NCBI RefSeq assembly: GCF_021530565.1
Contig: NZ_JAKGBI010000003.1
Span: forward strand, 186,001 to 250,000
Direction: 5' to 3'
Length of the DNA stretch: 64,000 nucleotides
Source: Pseudoalteromonas sp. SMS1
GTDB taxonomy: Bacteria > Pseudomonadota > Gammaproteobacteria > Enterobacterales > Alteromonadaceae
In this document: positions 14,359-24,357 of the stretch, piece by piece
How positions within the stretch are numbered: position 1 is the first letter of the stretch
How the letters are laid out: every line of letters begins with the position of its first letter
Notes under the pieces: generated by a model
Seen by the model: the letters and a program-made list of their open reading frames with translations, nothing else
What the model was told of the DNA's origin: nothing
Databases searched by the model: none
Program-made: the position numbers and the translations under genes

Positions 14359-16539
14359 TCAAGGATGAATATAGATGGTTTTCTTGTCACACAGGGTGTT
14401 TATGCAAGCTGAAACGACCGTTTTCCCTTGATAATTGCGTAATGAAAGCTGTGATTGTGAGATCGGTCGGTGATTAATAAACCATTGTGTCTCCTTGGGT
14501 CGAGAAGAGGCGAGGGGCAATACATCTAGCTGGGAGCGATAGTAGTGCTGGCCATTTCGCAACGATGTAATGGTAATCGACGGTTTGACTTCGTCAGGTG
14601 TTTCTATGGGATGCAGACCTTTTCGTGTAATCAGCCATTGCGTTAACTTGGCAGGCCATTGTGAGGTTATATTGAAATCGCCATATAAATCCATACTGGG
14701 CGGTGTCATGCCGTTAATTGTAAGCGCCTGATGTTGTTCTACACATTGATCTTGCGGCACTTGACTGATTGCCCTGCCGCTGGGCCAGCAAATTAAGGTT
14801 TGCTCAACCCCTTCGGGTTTTGACAGTGTACGCTGATCTTTGGGTAACAAATCAAAAATATCAAACATGATGGGGGCGGCTTGCGTGGCGCCCAGGTAGC
14901 CTAGCATTGGACTGGAATCGGGTCGCCCTACCCAAACTGCCACAGTATAGTCAGGGCTAACGCCCACAGACCAAAAGTCTCGGTAGCCATAGCTCGTGCC
15001 CGTTTTCCAGGCAATTTCTCTGCGAGTAGAGGGGACAACTCGATCTGGGGCACTTTGCGAGCTAAGCATTTTGAAGACTATCCAGCTACTTTGTGGGCTC
15101 AATATCCTGACTGTGTCAGGTGATAATTGTGGGGTGGGTAGGTGATGCGGTTGACGCAGTTGTAACGCCTTAACCTCACCATGACTTGCCAGTGCGCCAT
15201 ACAGCTTAGCCAGGTTGAGTAAGTTGGTACCGGTCCCCCCTAAGCCAACTGATAAATTGGCTTTTTCATGAACAAGTTGAATATTCGCAGCCCTTAAATT
15301 GGCGTCAAAACGTGCTGGGGTAATGCGATTGAGAAGTTGCACGGCCGGTACATTGAGAGACTTTTGTAGTGCTTGCTCTGCACTGATGGCACCACTGAAG
15401 TGGCCATTGAGGTTTTGCGGTTTATAGCCCTTGAAATCGCTGGGAATATCACTGAGTAAGCTTTTACTGTGAATGAGCCCCATATCGATAGCTTGGCCAT
15501 AAATGAAGGGTTTTAAGGTTGAGCCAGGGGAGCGGATTGCTCGAACCATATCGACATGGGCGAAACGACTTAAATCATTAAAGTCAACGGAGCCTTGATA
15601 TGCAATGACCTGTGCACTGTGATTGTCAACAACCAGTGCCGCAGCAGAAGCCCTGTGTGGCAAGCGTGTGCTGACCCTGTGTAACAGTCTGCTAAGCCGG
15701 ACCTGTAATTCGTAGTCCACAGTCGTCTTTATTGTATGGCTAAGTGGAGACTGGTTTCTTAAGTACCTGCTAAGAAGTGGCGCTAATGGATATTCTGCTC
15801 GATCGTATAACTTAATGGGTTCAGCTGCGAATAATTGGTACTGTTCGGCATCAATTAAATGACCTTGCTGTAGTCGATTGAGCACTTTGTTACGCATATT
15901 TTTTGCCAAGTCGATGTCCCGATCTGGGCGAAAACGCGAGGGCTTTTGGGGAATGACCACCAGCAATGCTGCTTCGTTTTTATTGAGGTGTTTCGGGTGC
16001 TTGCCAAAGTACTTGAGCGATGCGGCACCGATACCCTCAATGTTGCCCCCAAAGGGCGCAAGGTTGAGGTAGAAGCTGAGAATATCTTGTTTGCTGTAGT
16101 ACCACTCTAGCTGTATCGCGCGGCCTATCTGATGAAGCTTTCCCATGATTGTACGGTCATGGGGATCAATTAATCTTGCGACTTGCATAGTGAGCGTCGA
16201 GCCACCCGAGATGATCTGACCATGTACAATCCACTGCACCGCAGCACGTGCAAGTGCCAGCGGGTTTACGCCATAGTGATAATAAAACCAACGGTCTTCA
16301 TAATGTAGCAAGGCATTGAGATAAAACTCGTCCACTTCTGAAACTTGGACATGGTAGCGGTGAACACCGAGTTTGTCGCCAAATGCACGTAAAGTCATTT
16401 GATCGCTTGCGGTGATACGCGTTGCCGGTCCATGTGGGTAAATCGGGGGGAGTGGGTTTTGATAATGCCAAACCATCGCTGCCATCAACAACATGAGAAG
16501 CGTGAATAATGCGGTGATAAAGGCTTTTTTAATGATCAT
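14359..16539 (-). CDS. pbpC: Penicillin-binding protein 1C (bifunctional class A type)
   Basis: The 726-residue protein has an N-terminal membrane anchor (residues 5-25). A glycosyltransferase family 51 domain follows, with catalytic Glu81 in EDRWFYYHYG and GGSTLTMQVARL. The transpeptidase domain contains SPGSTLKPF (active Ser340, Lys343), SLN at 394-396 and KTG at 512-514. The last 100 residues match the PbpC C-terminal domain. It polymerises and may crosslink peptidoglycan in the periplasm. The gene lies just downstream of the alpha-2-macroglobulin gene, the same pairing as yfhM-pbpC in E. coli. Confidence 0.95.
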   Translation of the reverse strand: MIIKKAFITALFTLLMLLMAAMVWHYQNPLPPIYPHGPATRITASDQMTLRAFGDKLGVHRYHVQVSEVDEFYLNALLHYEDRWFYYHYGVNPLALARAAVQWIVHGQIISGGSTLTMQVARLIDPHDRTIMGKLHQIGRAIQLEWYYSKQDILSFYLNLAPFGGNIEGIGAASLKYFGKHPKHLNKNEAALLVVIPQKPSRFRPDRDIDLAKNMRNKVLNRLQQGHLIDAEQYQLFAAEPIKLYDRAEYPLAPLLSRYLRNQSPLSHTIKTTVDYELQVRLSRLLHRVSTRLPHRASAAALVVDNHSAQVIAYQGSVDFNDLSRFAHVDMVRAIRSPGSTLKPFIYGQAIDMGLIHSKSLLSDIPSDFKGYKPQNLNGHFSGAISAEQALQKSLNVPAVQLLNRITPARFDANLRAANIQLVHEKANLSVGLGGTGTNLLNLAKLYGALASHGEVKALQLRQPHHLPTPQLSPDTVRILSPQSSWIVFKMLSSQSAPDRVVPSTRREIAWKTGTSYGYRDFWSVGVSPDYTVAVWVGRPDSSPMLGYLGATQAAPIMFDIFDLLPKDQRTLSKPEGVEQTLICWPSGRAISQVPQDQCVEQHQALTINGMTPPSMDLYGDFNITSQWPAKLTQWLITRKGLHPIETPDEVKPSITITSLRNGQHYYRSQLDVLPLASSRPKETQWFINHRPISQSQLSLRNYQGKTVVSACINTLCDKKTIYIHP

Positions 16540-16559
16540 GTTAGTAAGGCTAAGTGAGC

Positions 16560-16588
16560 GGCAGATAAGTGCGTTGCAATTATCTGCC
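16560..16588 (-). other. Intergenic hairpin between the macroglobulin gene and pbpC
   Basis: GGCAGATAA and TTATCTGCC form a perfect 9-bp stem with an 11-base loop, in the 67 bases between the two genes. No T tract follows, so it is more likely an mRNA stability or partial termination element than a full terminator. Confidence 0.45.
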
Positions 16589-16606
16589 TAAGGAACGATT
16601 AACCTG

Positions 16607-19600
16607 CTAGCGCACGATAGTGAGCGTAGAGGGATATTGCCTATAAAGCACATGCTTTTGCGGGCGGTACATTGATTCTAGAAAGGTGGGTGGGTTGCCA
16701 TATACTCCAGGTACCTCTGCGCGAAGCAAATAGGCAAACTGTTGCTTCTCTTTAGTGAGCTCGGCCGCTGCCACATACCTATCATTGCGGTACTCCTGAT
16801 GTTCGATATCTGCGAGGTTGACATTAGGTGGTAACAATTCACTTATATTAAGATCTTGCAATAAGGCAGGATTTTCAAGTACAAAACCAGCCGGTATACG
16901 ATCTACGATAAGCGTATCTGGAATACGTTCTTTACTTTGAACATCCAGTACGACGAGAAGGCGGTCGCCCACTTTGAGCGTAATATTATCATCCAAAGGT
17001 TGGCCATCGAGTGTATACCAGCGCCTGACAAAGTGCTTCATTTTAATCGTGTTAAATGGATTGGTGTGATTCGCAAGTTGCTCATCGAGCTCAACATACC
17101 CTTTTGCTAATTGCTGAACATACAGGTTGCTATCTCCTGTATTTTTAATTAACAGGCCTGGCGTCAAGGGATGTGATACTAATCCTTGCTGCGTATTCGC
17201 TTGGTTGTCTATTGTTACGGCCACATGCTGCTGGTTCAGTTTGGCGCTGGCAACGGCACTGCGTAACAAGGCGGCACGTTCTTGTGTACTCAACCAATCA
17301 ATGTCTGCCACTTGGTCTGGGAGTTGCTCTAACAAAGTTGTGCGTAGTTTTTGCGCTTCTTGATGAAGATCTTTTACTTGGGCAATGCTATCAAGGGCCA
17401 ATGTTGCCAGTGCAGCATCACGAATGTCACTGCCATAATCATAAAAGTAGTGTTTCGTTCTTTGCTGCTGTTGATACTGTTTCAATAGCTGTGCGCTAGG
17501 TAAGCTCGCCCCCGTGTTGGCGTAAGCCGCCGCAAGGTGTAATAGGCTCAATTTAGAGGGATGCGTTTTCAGGTGCAGCGCTTCGAGATCACTGAAGCTT
17601 AACTTTCCTAATCGACTTGCCAGATAAGCCGCATAACTTTTTGCGGCAGTGGACTCGGCATGAGAGTTTGCTAAGCCATCGACAAAATCTCCACGTGCAT
17701 ATCTTAAAACACGATACTGCGCATCTTCTAACATGGCGCTTGGCACTAATTCTGGGTAATTGCGATTAATGTGCGTCAGTAAATCGGTTACATAGACCGT
17801 CAACCAAGGTTTTTCAGCGCCATAGCTTCCCCATAAGGCAAACCCTCCAGAAGTCTTTTGCATGGTTTTTAAACGTTTAATTGCGGCACTTAAATATGCT
17901 TGGCTAGTTGATAGTTGCACATTTTTCTGTAATGCGTTGTGCTGAAACTTTGTTAGTTGGGCATGGTTTAGTGCAAAGGGCCAGGCTTTACTGGTTGTTT
18001 GTTCTGCACAGCCATAAGGGTAGGCATGTAAACCGGTTGCAAATTCAGTAATATTGAATATAGGTCCATGACTGACCAGTAAATTGCCCGCTTTGCTTGG
18101 TTGCATATTGAGCCCGTGCCATGCAGATGCTGAGACAGTCATCGCTTGACCAGGAGGAAGTATTTGGTTGGTCACTCGAGTTGCCCATGGTTCTATGTAT
18201 TTGACGGGTACGCGCCAGCTTCTCTTGAGATCAATATCCTCTCCTTGAACGGACAATGTAAAAGTAACGACGGTATCTGGTGCGGTTTCTGACACCCTGA
18301 TTGGTTGAGTGTGACGCCAGTTTTCTCCATCATCCAATGAAATACGTTGTGCCATATTTTTAGGAAGTTCAATGTCCGAATCGGTCTGTAAATTGACTGT
18401 TAAGTGCTTTTTGTTCCCACTGACATTGTGTAAATCAATGGCGATGCTAGCGTGGTCACCTGGCACTAAAAAGCGCGGTACACTAAGCTCTGCGACGAGT
18501 GGCATACGGATAACTTGGTCTTGTATTAATTGGCCAACTTGTTGGTCATTAAAAGCGGTCACAATGATTTGGGCTTCGCCATTGTAGTCTGGCAGTGTCA
18601 GCTCAACAACTGCCTCGCCGTCAACTAGTTGTGTGGGCTTAGACATTAACTGAATGGTTTTGCTTTCAACGAGGTCATCATTTCGATTTGTGTTATTGGC
18701 ATTGTTGTCGCTACCAAATCTTGATTGTGCAAACGGGTTGGGCCTCGGGTCATATTGGCGCGAATATAAATCGATGATATCACCACTGTATCGACGCTGA
18801 GAAAACAAGAAAGTGTGCGGGTTTTGCGGCTTAAAGCGACTTAAATTGATGATCCCTTTGTCAACCATTGAGACCGTGACCCAACTGGTTTGATCGGTTT
18901 TTACGCCGGAGGCTTTGATGGGGATGGTAATGGTTTGCAGGGGCTCTATGCTATCAGGGAGCGTCGCTGAGAGAGCGATTTGACGCTCTGTTCTATCCAA
19001 TCTAAGAGGTGTGATACCTAAATAGCGCTTGGGGGCTTGCTGTTGTTGACCAAATAGGCTTGCGGTGACATATAAATCATGACGATTCAGGTCTTTGCTC
19101 AGAGGCAGAGTGATGTTTCTTTGCCCTTGCTCGATGGCTACTTTTCGACTCCACAGTACTTTGTCAGACTCCAGTGTGATCAGGAGCTCTCCATCAATGG
19201 GGGCATCAAATGTGACCTTTGCTTGCTCACCAGCTGTGTAGGCTGTTTTATTCAGTGACAATTGCAAATGCTCTGGTTTTGCTGGAGATTGGTGGTAACC
19301 GCGCTCCCAACCTGCGTAAAAATAATGCAAAGTTTGAGCGCCGGTGCTCAGGTCCGTGGCTTCCAGTTTATAGTCTCCCCAACTTACCGGGAGTGCTATA
19401 CGTGCGGTATCCGCATTCAAGTCAACAACGATCTGTTGATCCTTACGCCATTGATCTTGTTTCTTGCGTGTCCAGCCAATGCCTTCTTCATACATCCAAT
19501 AAGCGCGGCCTTGGTCATAATACAAAGTTAACTTGACGCGACCGGTTTCGAGTTTTTGGCCATTTGGGCTAAGTAATGCAACATCAAAGGTTGCATCAGA

Positions 19601-21103
19601 TTTATACGCAAATGTTTTGCTGAGCGGTTTAAGAGCGGGTAGGTTTTGATCTTTCCAGCTTGTAAACGTAGTACTGCGCTGTACCGCAGCGCCCCCTGAC
19701 TCTTGCAGTGCAAAAAACACAGTCGTTTTAATTGGGCTTTTTATCCTGCTGGCACTGGGGGTAGGGATATCGACCGAAGCGATGCCTTCGTTGGACATAC
19801 GTTTTTTGGCCAGAGACTTAAAGCGACTCGGCAGATAAAAATCTTGTCCGACAACAAACTCTTTGTAAGGCCCTGAAAAGTGACGTATCGGCTGATAAGA
19901 AATATCTGTAGTAAATTGGTTGCCAGCAGCTGGGCTGCCAAAGAGGTATTTACCCGTCAACGCAATTTGGTTGCTCCTACCTGTATAGACAAACTGCGCA
20001 GTGGGTGATACGTTCAAGTCCATGCGCTCAGGAACAAATTCTTCTAATTGAAATTGAAATTCATTGAGTGACCGAGTTGAGCTTGGGTCTATTTTTACGC
20101 CTACGGTATAGCGTCCGGTTGGCCAATCTTTGGCGGTAGTCAGTACCTTTTCAAATAAACCCGAATCGCTAATAGGCAGGGTTTCTTTAACAATCTCGTC
20201 TTGATGTGGATTTTTAACCGTGAGGGTAAGTGTGTCTCTGTCTATGGAGTAACCATCTTGGTTACGCAATAAAATATTGATAGGCAATGCATCACCCGGT
20301 CTGACTAAATCTCGGTTACTGTAAATATAGGCTTCCGAGTCTTGGTACATTCGCCCACCAAGATCATAACCAGAGAGGTCGAGTGGAGTTTCTTTCAAAG
20401 GTAATAAGGCGACTTCGGGTGTGTGACCGTTGCCTTCATGTTCAACAAAGACAATGTCATTTTCTTCAACCATGACTGAGAAGTGGACATTGCCAGCGGT
20501 GTCGGTCGTTCCCTGTCTGATTAATTCATGCTTACGGTAAAGACTGACCTTTGCATTGGCAACACTACTGCCATCTTTTAGCCGATTGACACTAAAGTAC
20601 GCCTCGTTTTTTTGGATCCTAGCCTGTACCCCTAACTCTGTCAGTAACATGTGTTTGGCTTGAATATCATCAAACATCCCCGCGGCTTTAAGGGTGACAA
20701 TATACCAACCGGATGCTAACTGGGCAGGAATTGGGAGTTTGGCACTATGAATTTCTTCTGAACTCCCTGTTGGTAGCGTATACCTGTCGGCAAAGACACT
20801 GTTAAAGCTGTAACTCAGGCGATCTAAGGTACTTGGATAAACATTGTCATTGAGGTAATAACGATTCAAGAAATCATGTGGACTGGTGAGATGTAGGATT
20901 TCAACATCAACCTCTGTGGTATTTTTATAACTAATAGGGATCGCTTGCCCATTGCCTTGGGGTACCAAGGGCCCTGAACCGACGATGGCCACGTGAGGTT
21001 TTTGGCGTGTGTCGCTTTGCGCTTGCGTTGCACCATGCCATCCTAATACTATGAGCAAACACCACCACAGTATGCCGTATGTTTGCACATTCCTTATGTT
21101 CAT
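16607..21103 (-). CDS. Bacterial alpha-2-macroglobulin family protein (YfhM-like)
   Basis: The start giving MNIRNVQTYG follows GGGGA, so it is preferred to a GTG 21 bases upstream. A signal peptide is present (ILWWCLLIVLGWHGATQA). It lacks a clear lipobox, unlike E. coli YfhM. The 1498-residue product has a chain of MG-type beta domains, the bait region, and the thioester motif CAEQ in YPYGCAEQTTSKAWPF. The thioester domain helices follow, with a C-terminal receptor-like domain. Such proteins trap proteases in the periplasm and are thought to guard against attack when the envelope is broken. It pairs with pbpC, which can repair peptidoglycan. Confidence 0.93.
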   Translation of the reverse strand: MNIRNVQTYGILWWCLLIVLGWHGATQAQSDTRQKPHVAIVGSGPLVPQGNGQAIPISYKNTTEVDVEILHLTSPHDFLNRYYLNDNVYPSTLDRLSYSFNSVFADRYTLPTGSSEEIHSAKLPIPAQLASGWYIVTLKAAGMFDDIQAKHMLLTELGVQARIQKNEAYFSVNRLKDGSSVANAKVSLYRKHELIRQGTTDTAGNVHFSVMVEENDIVFVEHEGNGHTPEVALLPLKETPLDLSGYDLGGRMYQDSEAYIYSNRDLVRPGDALPINILLRNQDGYSIDRDTLTLTVKNPHQDEIVKETLPISDSGLFEKVLTTAKDWPTGRYTVGVKIDPSSTRSLNEFQFQLEEFVPERMDLNVSPTAQFVYTGRSNQIALTGKYLFGSPAAGNQFTTDISYQPIRHFSGPYKEFVVGQDFYLPSRFKSLAKKRMSNEGIASVDIPTPSASRIKSPIKTTVFFALQESGGAAVQRSTTFTSWKDQNLPALKPLSKTFAYKSDATFDVALLSPNGQKLETGRVKLTLYYDQGRAYWMYEEGIGWTRKKQDQWRKDQQIVVDLNADTARIALPVSWGDYKLEATDLSTGAQTLHYFYAGWERGYHQSPAKPEHLQLSLNKTAYTAGEQAKVTFDAPIDGELLITLESDKVLWSRKVAIEQGQRNITLPLSKDLNRHDLYVTASLFGQQQQAPKRYLGITPLRLDRTERQIALSATLPDSIEPLQTITIPIKASGVKTDQTSWVTVSMVDKGIINLSRFKPQNPHTFLFSQRRYSGDIIDLYSRQYDPRPNPFAQSRFGSDNNANNTNRNDDLVESKTIQLMSKPTQLVDGEAVVELTLPDYNGEAQIIVTAFNDQQVGQLIQDQVIRMPLVAELSVPRFLVPGDHASIAIDLHNVSGNKKHLTVNLQTDSDIELPKNMAQRISLDDGENWRHTQPIRVSETAPDTVVTFTLSVQGEDIDLKRSWRVPVKYIEPWATRVTNQILPPGQAMTVSASAWHGLNMQPSKAGNLLVSHGPIFNITEFATGLHAYPYGCAEQTTSKAWPFALNHAQLTKFQHNALQKNVQLSTSQAYLSAAIKRLKTMQKTSGGFALWGSYGAEKPWLTVYVTDLLTHINRNYPELVPSAMLEDAQYRVLRYARGDFVDGLANSHAESTAAKSYAAYLASRLGKLSFSDLEALHLKTHPSKLSLLHLAAAYANTGASLPSAQLLKQYQQQQRTKHYFYDYGSDIRDAALATLALDSIAQVKDLHQEAQKLRTTLLEQLPDQVADIDWLSTQERAALLRSAVASAKLNQQHVAVTIDNQANTQQGLVSHPLTPGLLIKNTGDSNLYVQQLAKGYVELDEQLANHTNPFNTIKMKHFVRRWYTLDGQPLDDNITLKVGDRLLVVLDVQSKERIPDTLIVDRIPAGFVLENPALLQDLNISELLPPNVNLADIEHQEYRNDRYVAAAELTKEKQQFAYLLRAEVPGVYGNPPTFLESMYRPQKHVLYRQYPSTLTIVR

Positions 21104-21283
21104 GATTTTCCCCTGTCTTTTCACTACATATTGAACAAGTTTAAGTGATTCAAATGAATCTAGAGTGATTATCCAATGATTCCTAATAGAGAGTAAATGC
21201 CTAGTCTCAAAGTATTAAACAATAAATGGCGCTGACCCTCAAATCAGGCCATTTGTTGTTGTGGAATTAGAGAAGGCATGCTG

Positions 21284-24200
21284 TTAAGCAGCTGAAGCTG
21301 ACTTTGGGTGAGTTTGTATGGACTTGTCACCAAACCAAGGCTGCGATAGAAGAGCTGCCATAAAAGGCATGCTTAACACCGCGCTGAAGGCCATACCACC
21401 TACAATGACAGCGGCAAGCCCCCTATATATTTCCGCCCCTTCTCTGGGTACCAGCATCAGTGGCAACATGCCAAATATACTGGTGCCTGTACTCATTAAA
21501 ATGGGCCGTTTACGAACAGAAATTGCCTGTATGATGGCGACTTTCTGAGTTACGCCATGCTGTATAGCAAACTCATAGTGATTTATCAGTAAAATCGCAT
21601 TGTTGATGACCAGCCCCATTAAAATAATAAATCCAATCATTGTGATGATATCAAGTGGTTGGTGAGTTGTGAGTCCGAGTAGGCGCAAACACAGCATGCC
21701 GCCGAGCATGGCCAGCGGCATACTCAGCAATACAGCCCATGTTTGGCGCCAATTGCTTAGACTTAGGCGCAGTAAAAAGCACAGCATAAGCAATGACATT
21801 AAAAACATGGTGCCAAACTCTGCGATGAATTCATCAAGCTTATCTGCACTTCCTCGCCATGTGGTGTTTATGTTGGCAAATTGATTGTGAGTTAAAAAGT
21901 CAGCGGTCTCCTGCTTAATTGTATTGATGAATTCACTCTGGCTCATATGTGTTGGCGGCGTGAGGCTTAAGGTGACCACGCTGCGCTGATTAATGCGATT
22001 GCGCTGAGCGGGAGCAACAGAAAACTGCGCATTGGTAAGCTCAGAAATGGGTCTGAGTCCCACTCCTGCAATGTCTATTTCCCTATTCATGAGCGCTTGC
22101 AAATCTTCTGCGGGTTGTATCTTTAAATAAAAGGGTAAGTTTTGCCCTTGGCGATTAAAGCGGCCTAGATACACGCCTTGAGTAAGTGCTGATAAGTGCA
22201 TGTTTAAATCGCGTAAATTGATGTTATAGCGCAAGAGCGTTTCATGATTTGGCGTAAAGTTGATCCTAGCAATACGATTAGTCAGTTCACTGACTGCTCG
22301 AATTTGTGCACCGTCAATAGTGGTTTGTAAGTGGTGCAATAATTGTTGACCAGCAAATTGTAATGTTGAGAATTCAGCGCCTTGCAAATCTAAATAGGTG
22401 ACACCTGCATTTGGCATCACGAGTCGTAGCAGCGCTTCTTGTACGACAGTGACATGTGTACCTGGCAAGTCATGGACAATTTCACTTTTCAGCCATTGAC
22501 TAAATGTGTCGTAATGCCATTGCTGCGGCGGGTAAAAGTACAGTAGACAAAACCCTTGCCAGCAAAGTAGCCCGGACAAATCGTAACTGGGTGCACTGCC
22601 TTGGCGTTGTTGTTGCGCTAATCTGCTCAGGATTGGCTCCGCAATATGGGTTTGAGTGGCCTGCGGAGAAAGTGGGTCTTTAAAGCTAATGTAGGCATGT
22701 ACCGCACGATTTTTGGCGGCAGGTAGTAAGTTGGTTTGAGGAGTAAGCTGCCAAATCACTAGGCATGCCAGTGGAATTAATACCACCAGTAAACTCAATG
22801 AGGCAGGTTTGGAGTTAGTTAATTTGTAGAACACCCCACGCACGTGCATGGCGCTGTGTTGTTGGTTTGGGGCCTTTCTCAGGAGCGTTTTGGCGATGAC
22901 AGGAAGTACATACAATGCGTATAGCAAAGAAGCTAGCAAGGCGGCTGATATCGTAAAAGCAAGATCTTTAAATAGCTGTGCTTCGGGGCTTTGCATCAAG
23001 AGTATGGGGACAAAAATCACAATACTTGAGAGTGTTGATGAGATCACCGCGCCCCTGACAGCGTGAATGCCAGATATAATCGCTTGATTGAGATGTTCAC
23101 CTTGGCGGCGTTTTTGTTCAATACTATCAACTGCGACGATACTGGCATCGAGTAGTAATCCAATGGACAGTGCCATACCAGCTAAGCTGATAACATTGAG
23201 ACTAAAATTAAATATGTGCATGAGCAGCACAACCACAGCAACACAAACGGGGATTGAGACAAAAATCAAAACGACAAAGCGACTCTGCTTGATAAAGTAG
23301 TAAAGCACCAAACTGGATAAAATAATGCCTAAAAGGAGTGAAAAATAAACTTGTGAAATGGCGTTCTTAATGGCTTTTGAATCGTCTCGACTGAGCACCA
23401 GCTCCATATCGAGGTCGGCCAAAGGTCCTTGATTTAACTGCGCAATGACCTTTTTAGTTTGATCAAGCGCAGCAAGTACGTTGACATCGGGAGAGGATTG
23501 AAAGTAGATATAAAATGCACGCTTCCCATGTACAGATGAGAACATCCATTCACGCTCAGTGCGTTGTTGAATAGTTGCAATGTCAGACAACTTCACAACC
23601 GCCGGTGCATGATAGGCGATGGGGTGTGACATCAGCTCAGATAGGTTTTTTTGTCCAGAAAAGTGTAAAGCGTATCGCCTGTCGCCCAAATACATATGGT
23701 CACCAGAGCCATCACTCAGTGTATTTAGCTGCGTTTGTATATGTGCGATGTTCAGGCCAAAACGTTTTAGCTTTTCATGTTGTAAAACAATATCAACGCG
23801 TTGCTGAGTTGGGTTATTGCTCGTGATTACACGTTGAACCCCCTTTATTTGACTGAGCGCGGGCTTTAAATACTGCTCAAAAGCGCGAATAAAGTCTTGC
23901 TGTGTTGCCGATGTTTTGCTGATTAACATCATTGAGGCAAGAGAAGCACTGCTGCCAGAAGCATAGTTGGTGACGGTGGGGGCAGGGACTTCACTTGGCC
24001 AACTTGAGACTTGATTAATCCGATTTAAGGTTTCGAGGTAGGCCGCTTCCATGTCCGCGTTTGCTTGGAACCTCACAGTTATATTGGCACTGCCTGCACT
24101 TACCGTAGTCGATATAAGGGTACTACTTGGTATGCCATTGAGGACGTCTTCCAGCGGAGAGCTCAATGTTTGTTGAATTTCCTCGACACTTTTACCCGGC

Positions 24201-24355
24201 CAAATAATATTAACGGCTATTTCGGGTCGTTTGATAGGTGGAAGTAAGGCACTTTCTAATTGATTGGCGATAATCACAGCAAAGATACATATTAACGCTG
24301 CGACGGAGGCAATGACTTTATCTTTGAGCGTCATGAGTGTATGGGGTCTCGTCAT
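21284..24355 (-). CDS. RND family efflux transporter permease
   Basis: The 1023-residue length and the two-fold repeat of one helix, a large periplasmic loop and five to six helices fit the AcrB/CusA superfamily. Visible features are the first helix (VIASVAALICIFAVIIA), the pore/porter segments, GLLLDASIVAVDSIE in TM4 with a single Asp where AcrB has two, and the C-terminal MIGFIILMGLVINNAILL. It is a proton-driven pump for drugs, lipids or metals; the substrate is not evident. The gene starts 2 bases after the adaptor stop, so the two are translated together. No outer-membrane factor is adjacent. Confidence 0.93.
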   Translation of the reverse strand: MTRPHTLMTLKDKVIASVAALICIFAVIIANQLESALLPPIKRPEIAVNIIWPGKSVEEIQQTLSSPLEDVLNGIPSSTLISTTVSAGSANITVRFQANADMEAAYLETLNRINQVSSWPSEVPAPTVTNYASGSSASLASMMLISKTSATQQDFIRAFEQYLKPALSQIKGVQRVITSNNPTQQRVDIVLQHEKLKRFGLNIAHIQTQLNTLSDGSGDHMYLGDRRYALHFSGQKNLSELMSHPIAYHAPAVVKLSDIATIQQRTEREWMFSSVHGKRAFYIYFQSSPDVNVLAALDQTKKVIAQLNQGPLADLDMELVLSRDDSKAIKNAISQVYFSLLLGIILSSLVLYYFIKQSRFVVLIFVSIPVCVAVVVLLMHIFNFSLNVISLAGMALSIGLLLDASIVAVDSIEQKRRQGEHLNQAIISGIHAVRGAVISSTLSSIVIFVPILLMQSPEAQLFKDLAFTISAALLASLLYALYVLPVIAKTLLRKAPNQQHSAMHVRGVFYKLTNSKPASLSLLVVLIPLACLVIWQLTPQTNLLPAAKNRAVHAYISFKDPLSPQATQTHIAEPILSRLAQQQRQGSAPSYDLSGLLCWQGFCLLYFYPPQQWHYDTFSQWLKSEIVHDLPGTHVTVVQEALLRLVMPNAGVTYLDLQGAEFSTLQFAGQQLLHHLQTTIDGAQIRAVSELTNRIARINFTPNHETLLRYNINLRDLNMHLSALTQGVYLGRFNRQGQNLPFYLKIQPAEDLQALMNREIDIAGVGLRPISELTNAQFSVAPAQRNRINQRSVVTLSLTPPTHMSQSEFINTIKQETADFLTHNQFANINTTWRGSADKLDEFIAEFGTMFLMSLLMLCFLLRLSLSNWRQTWAVLLSMPLAMLGGMLCLRLLGLTTHQPLDIITMIGFIILMGLVINNAILLINHYEFAIQHGVTQKVAIIQAISVRKRPILMSTGTSIFGMLPLMLVPREGAEIYRGLAAVIVGGMAFSAVLSMPFMAALLSQPWFGDKSIQTHPKSASAA

Positions 24356-24357
24356 GG

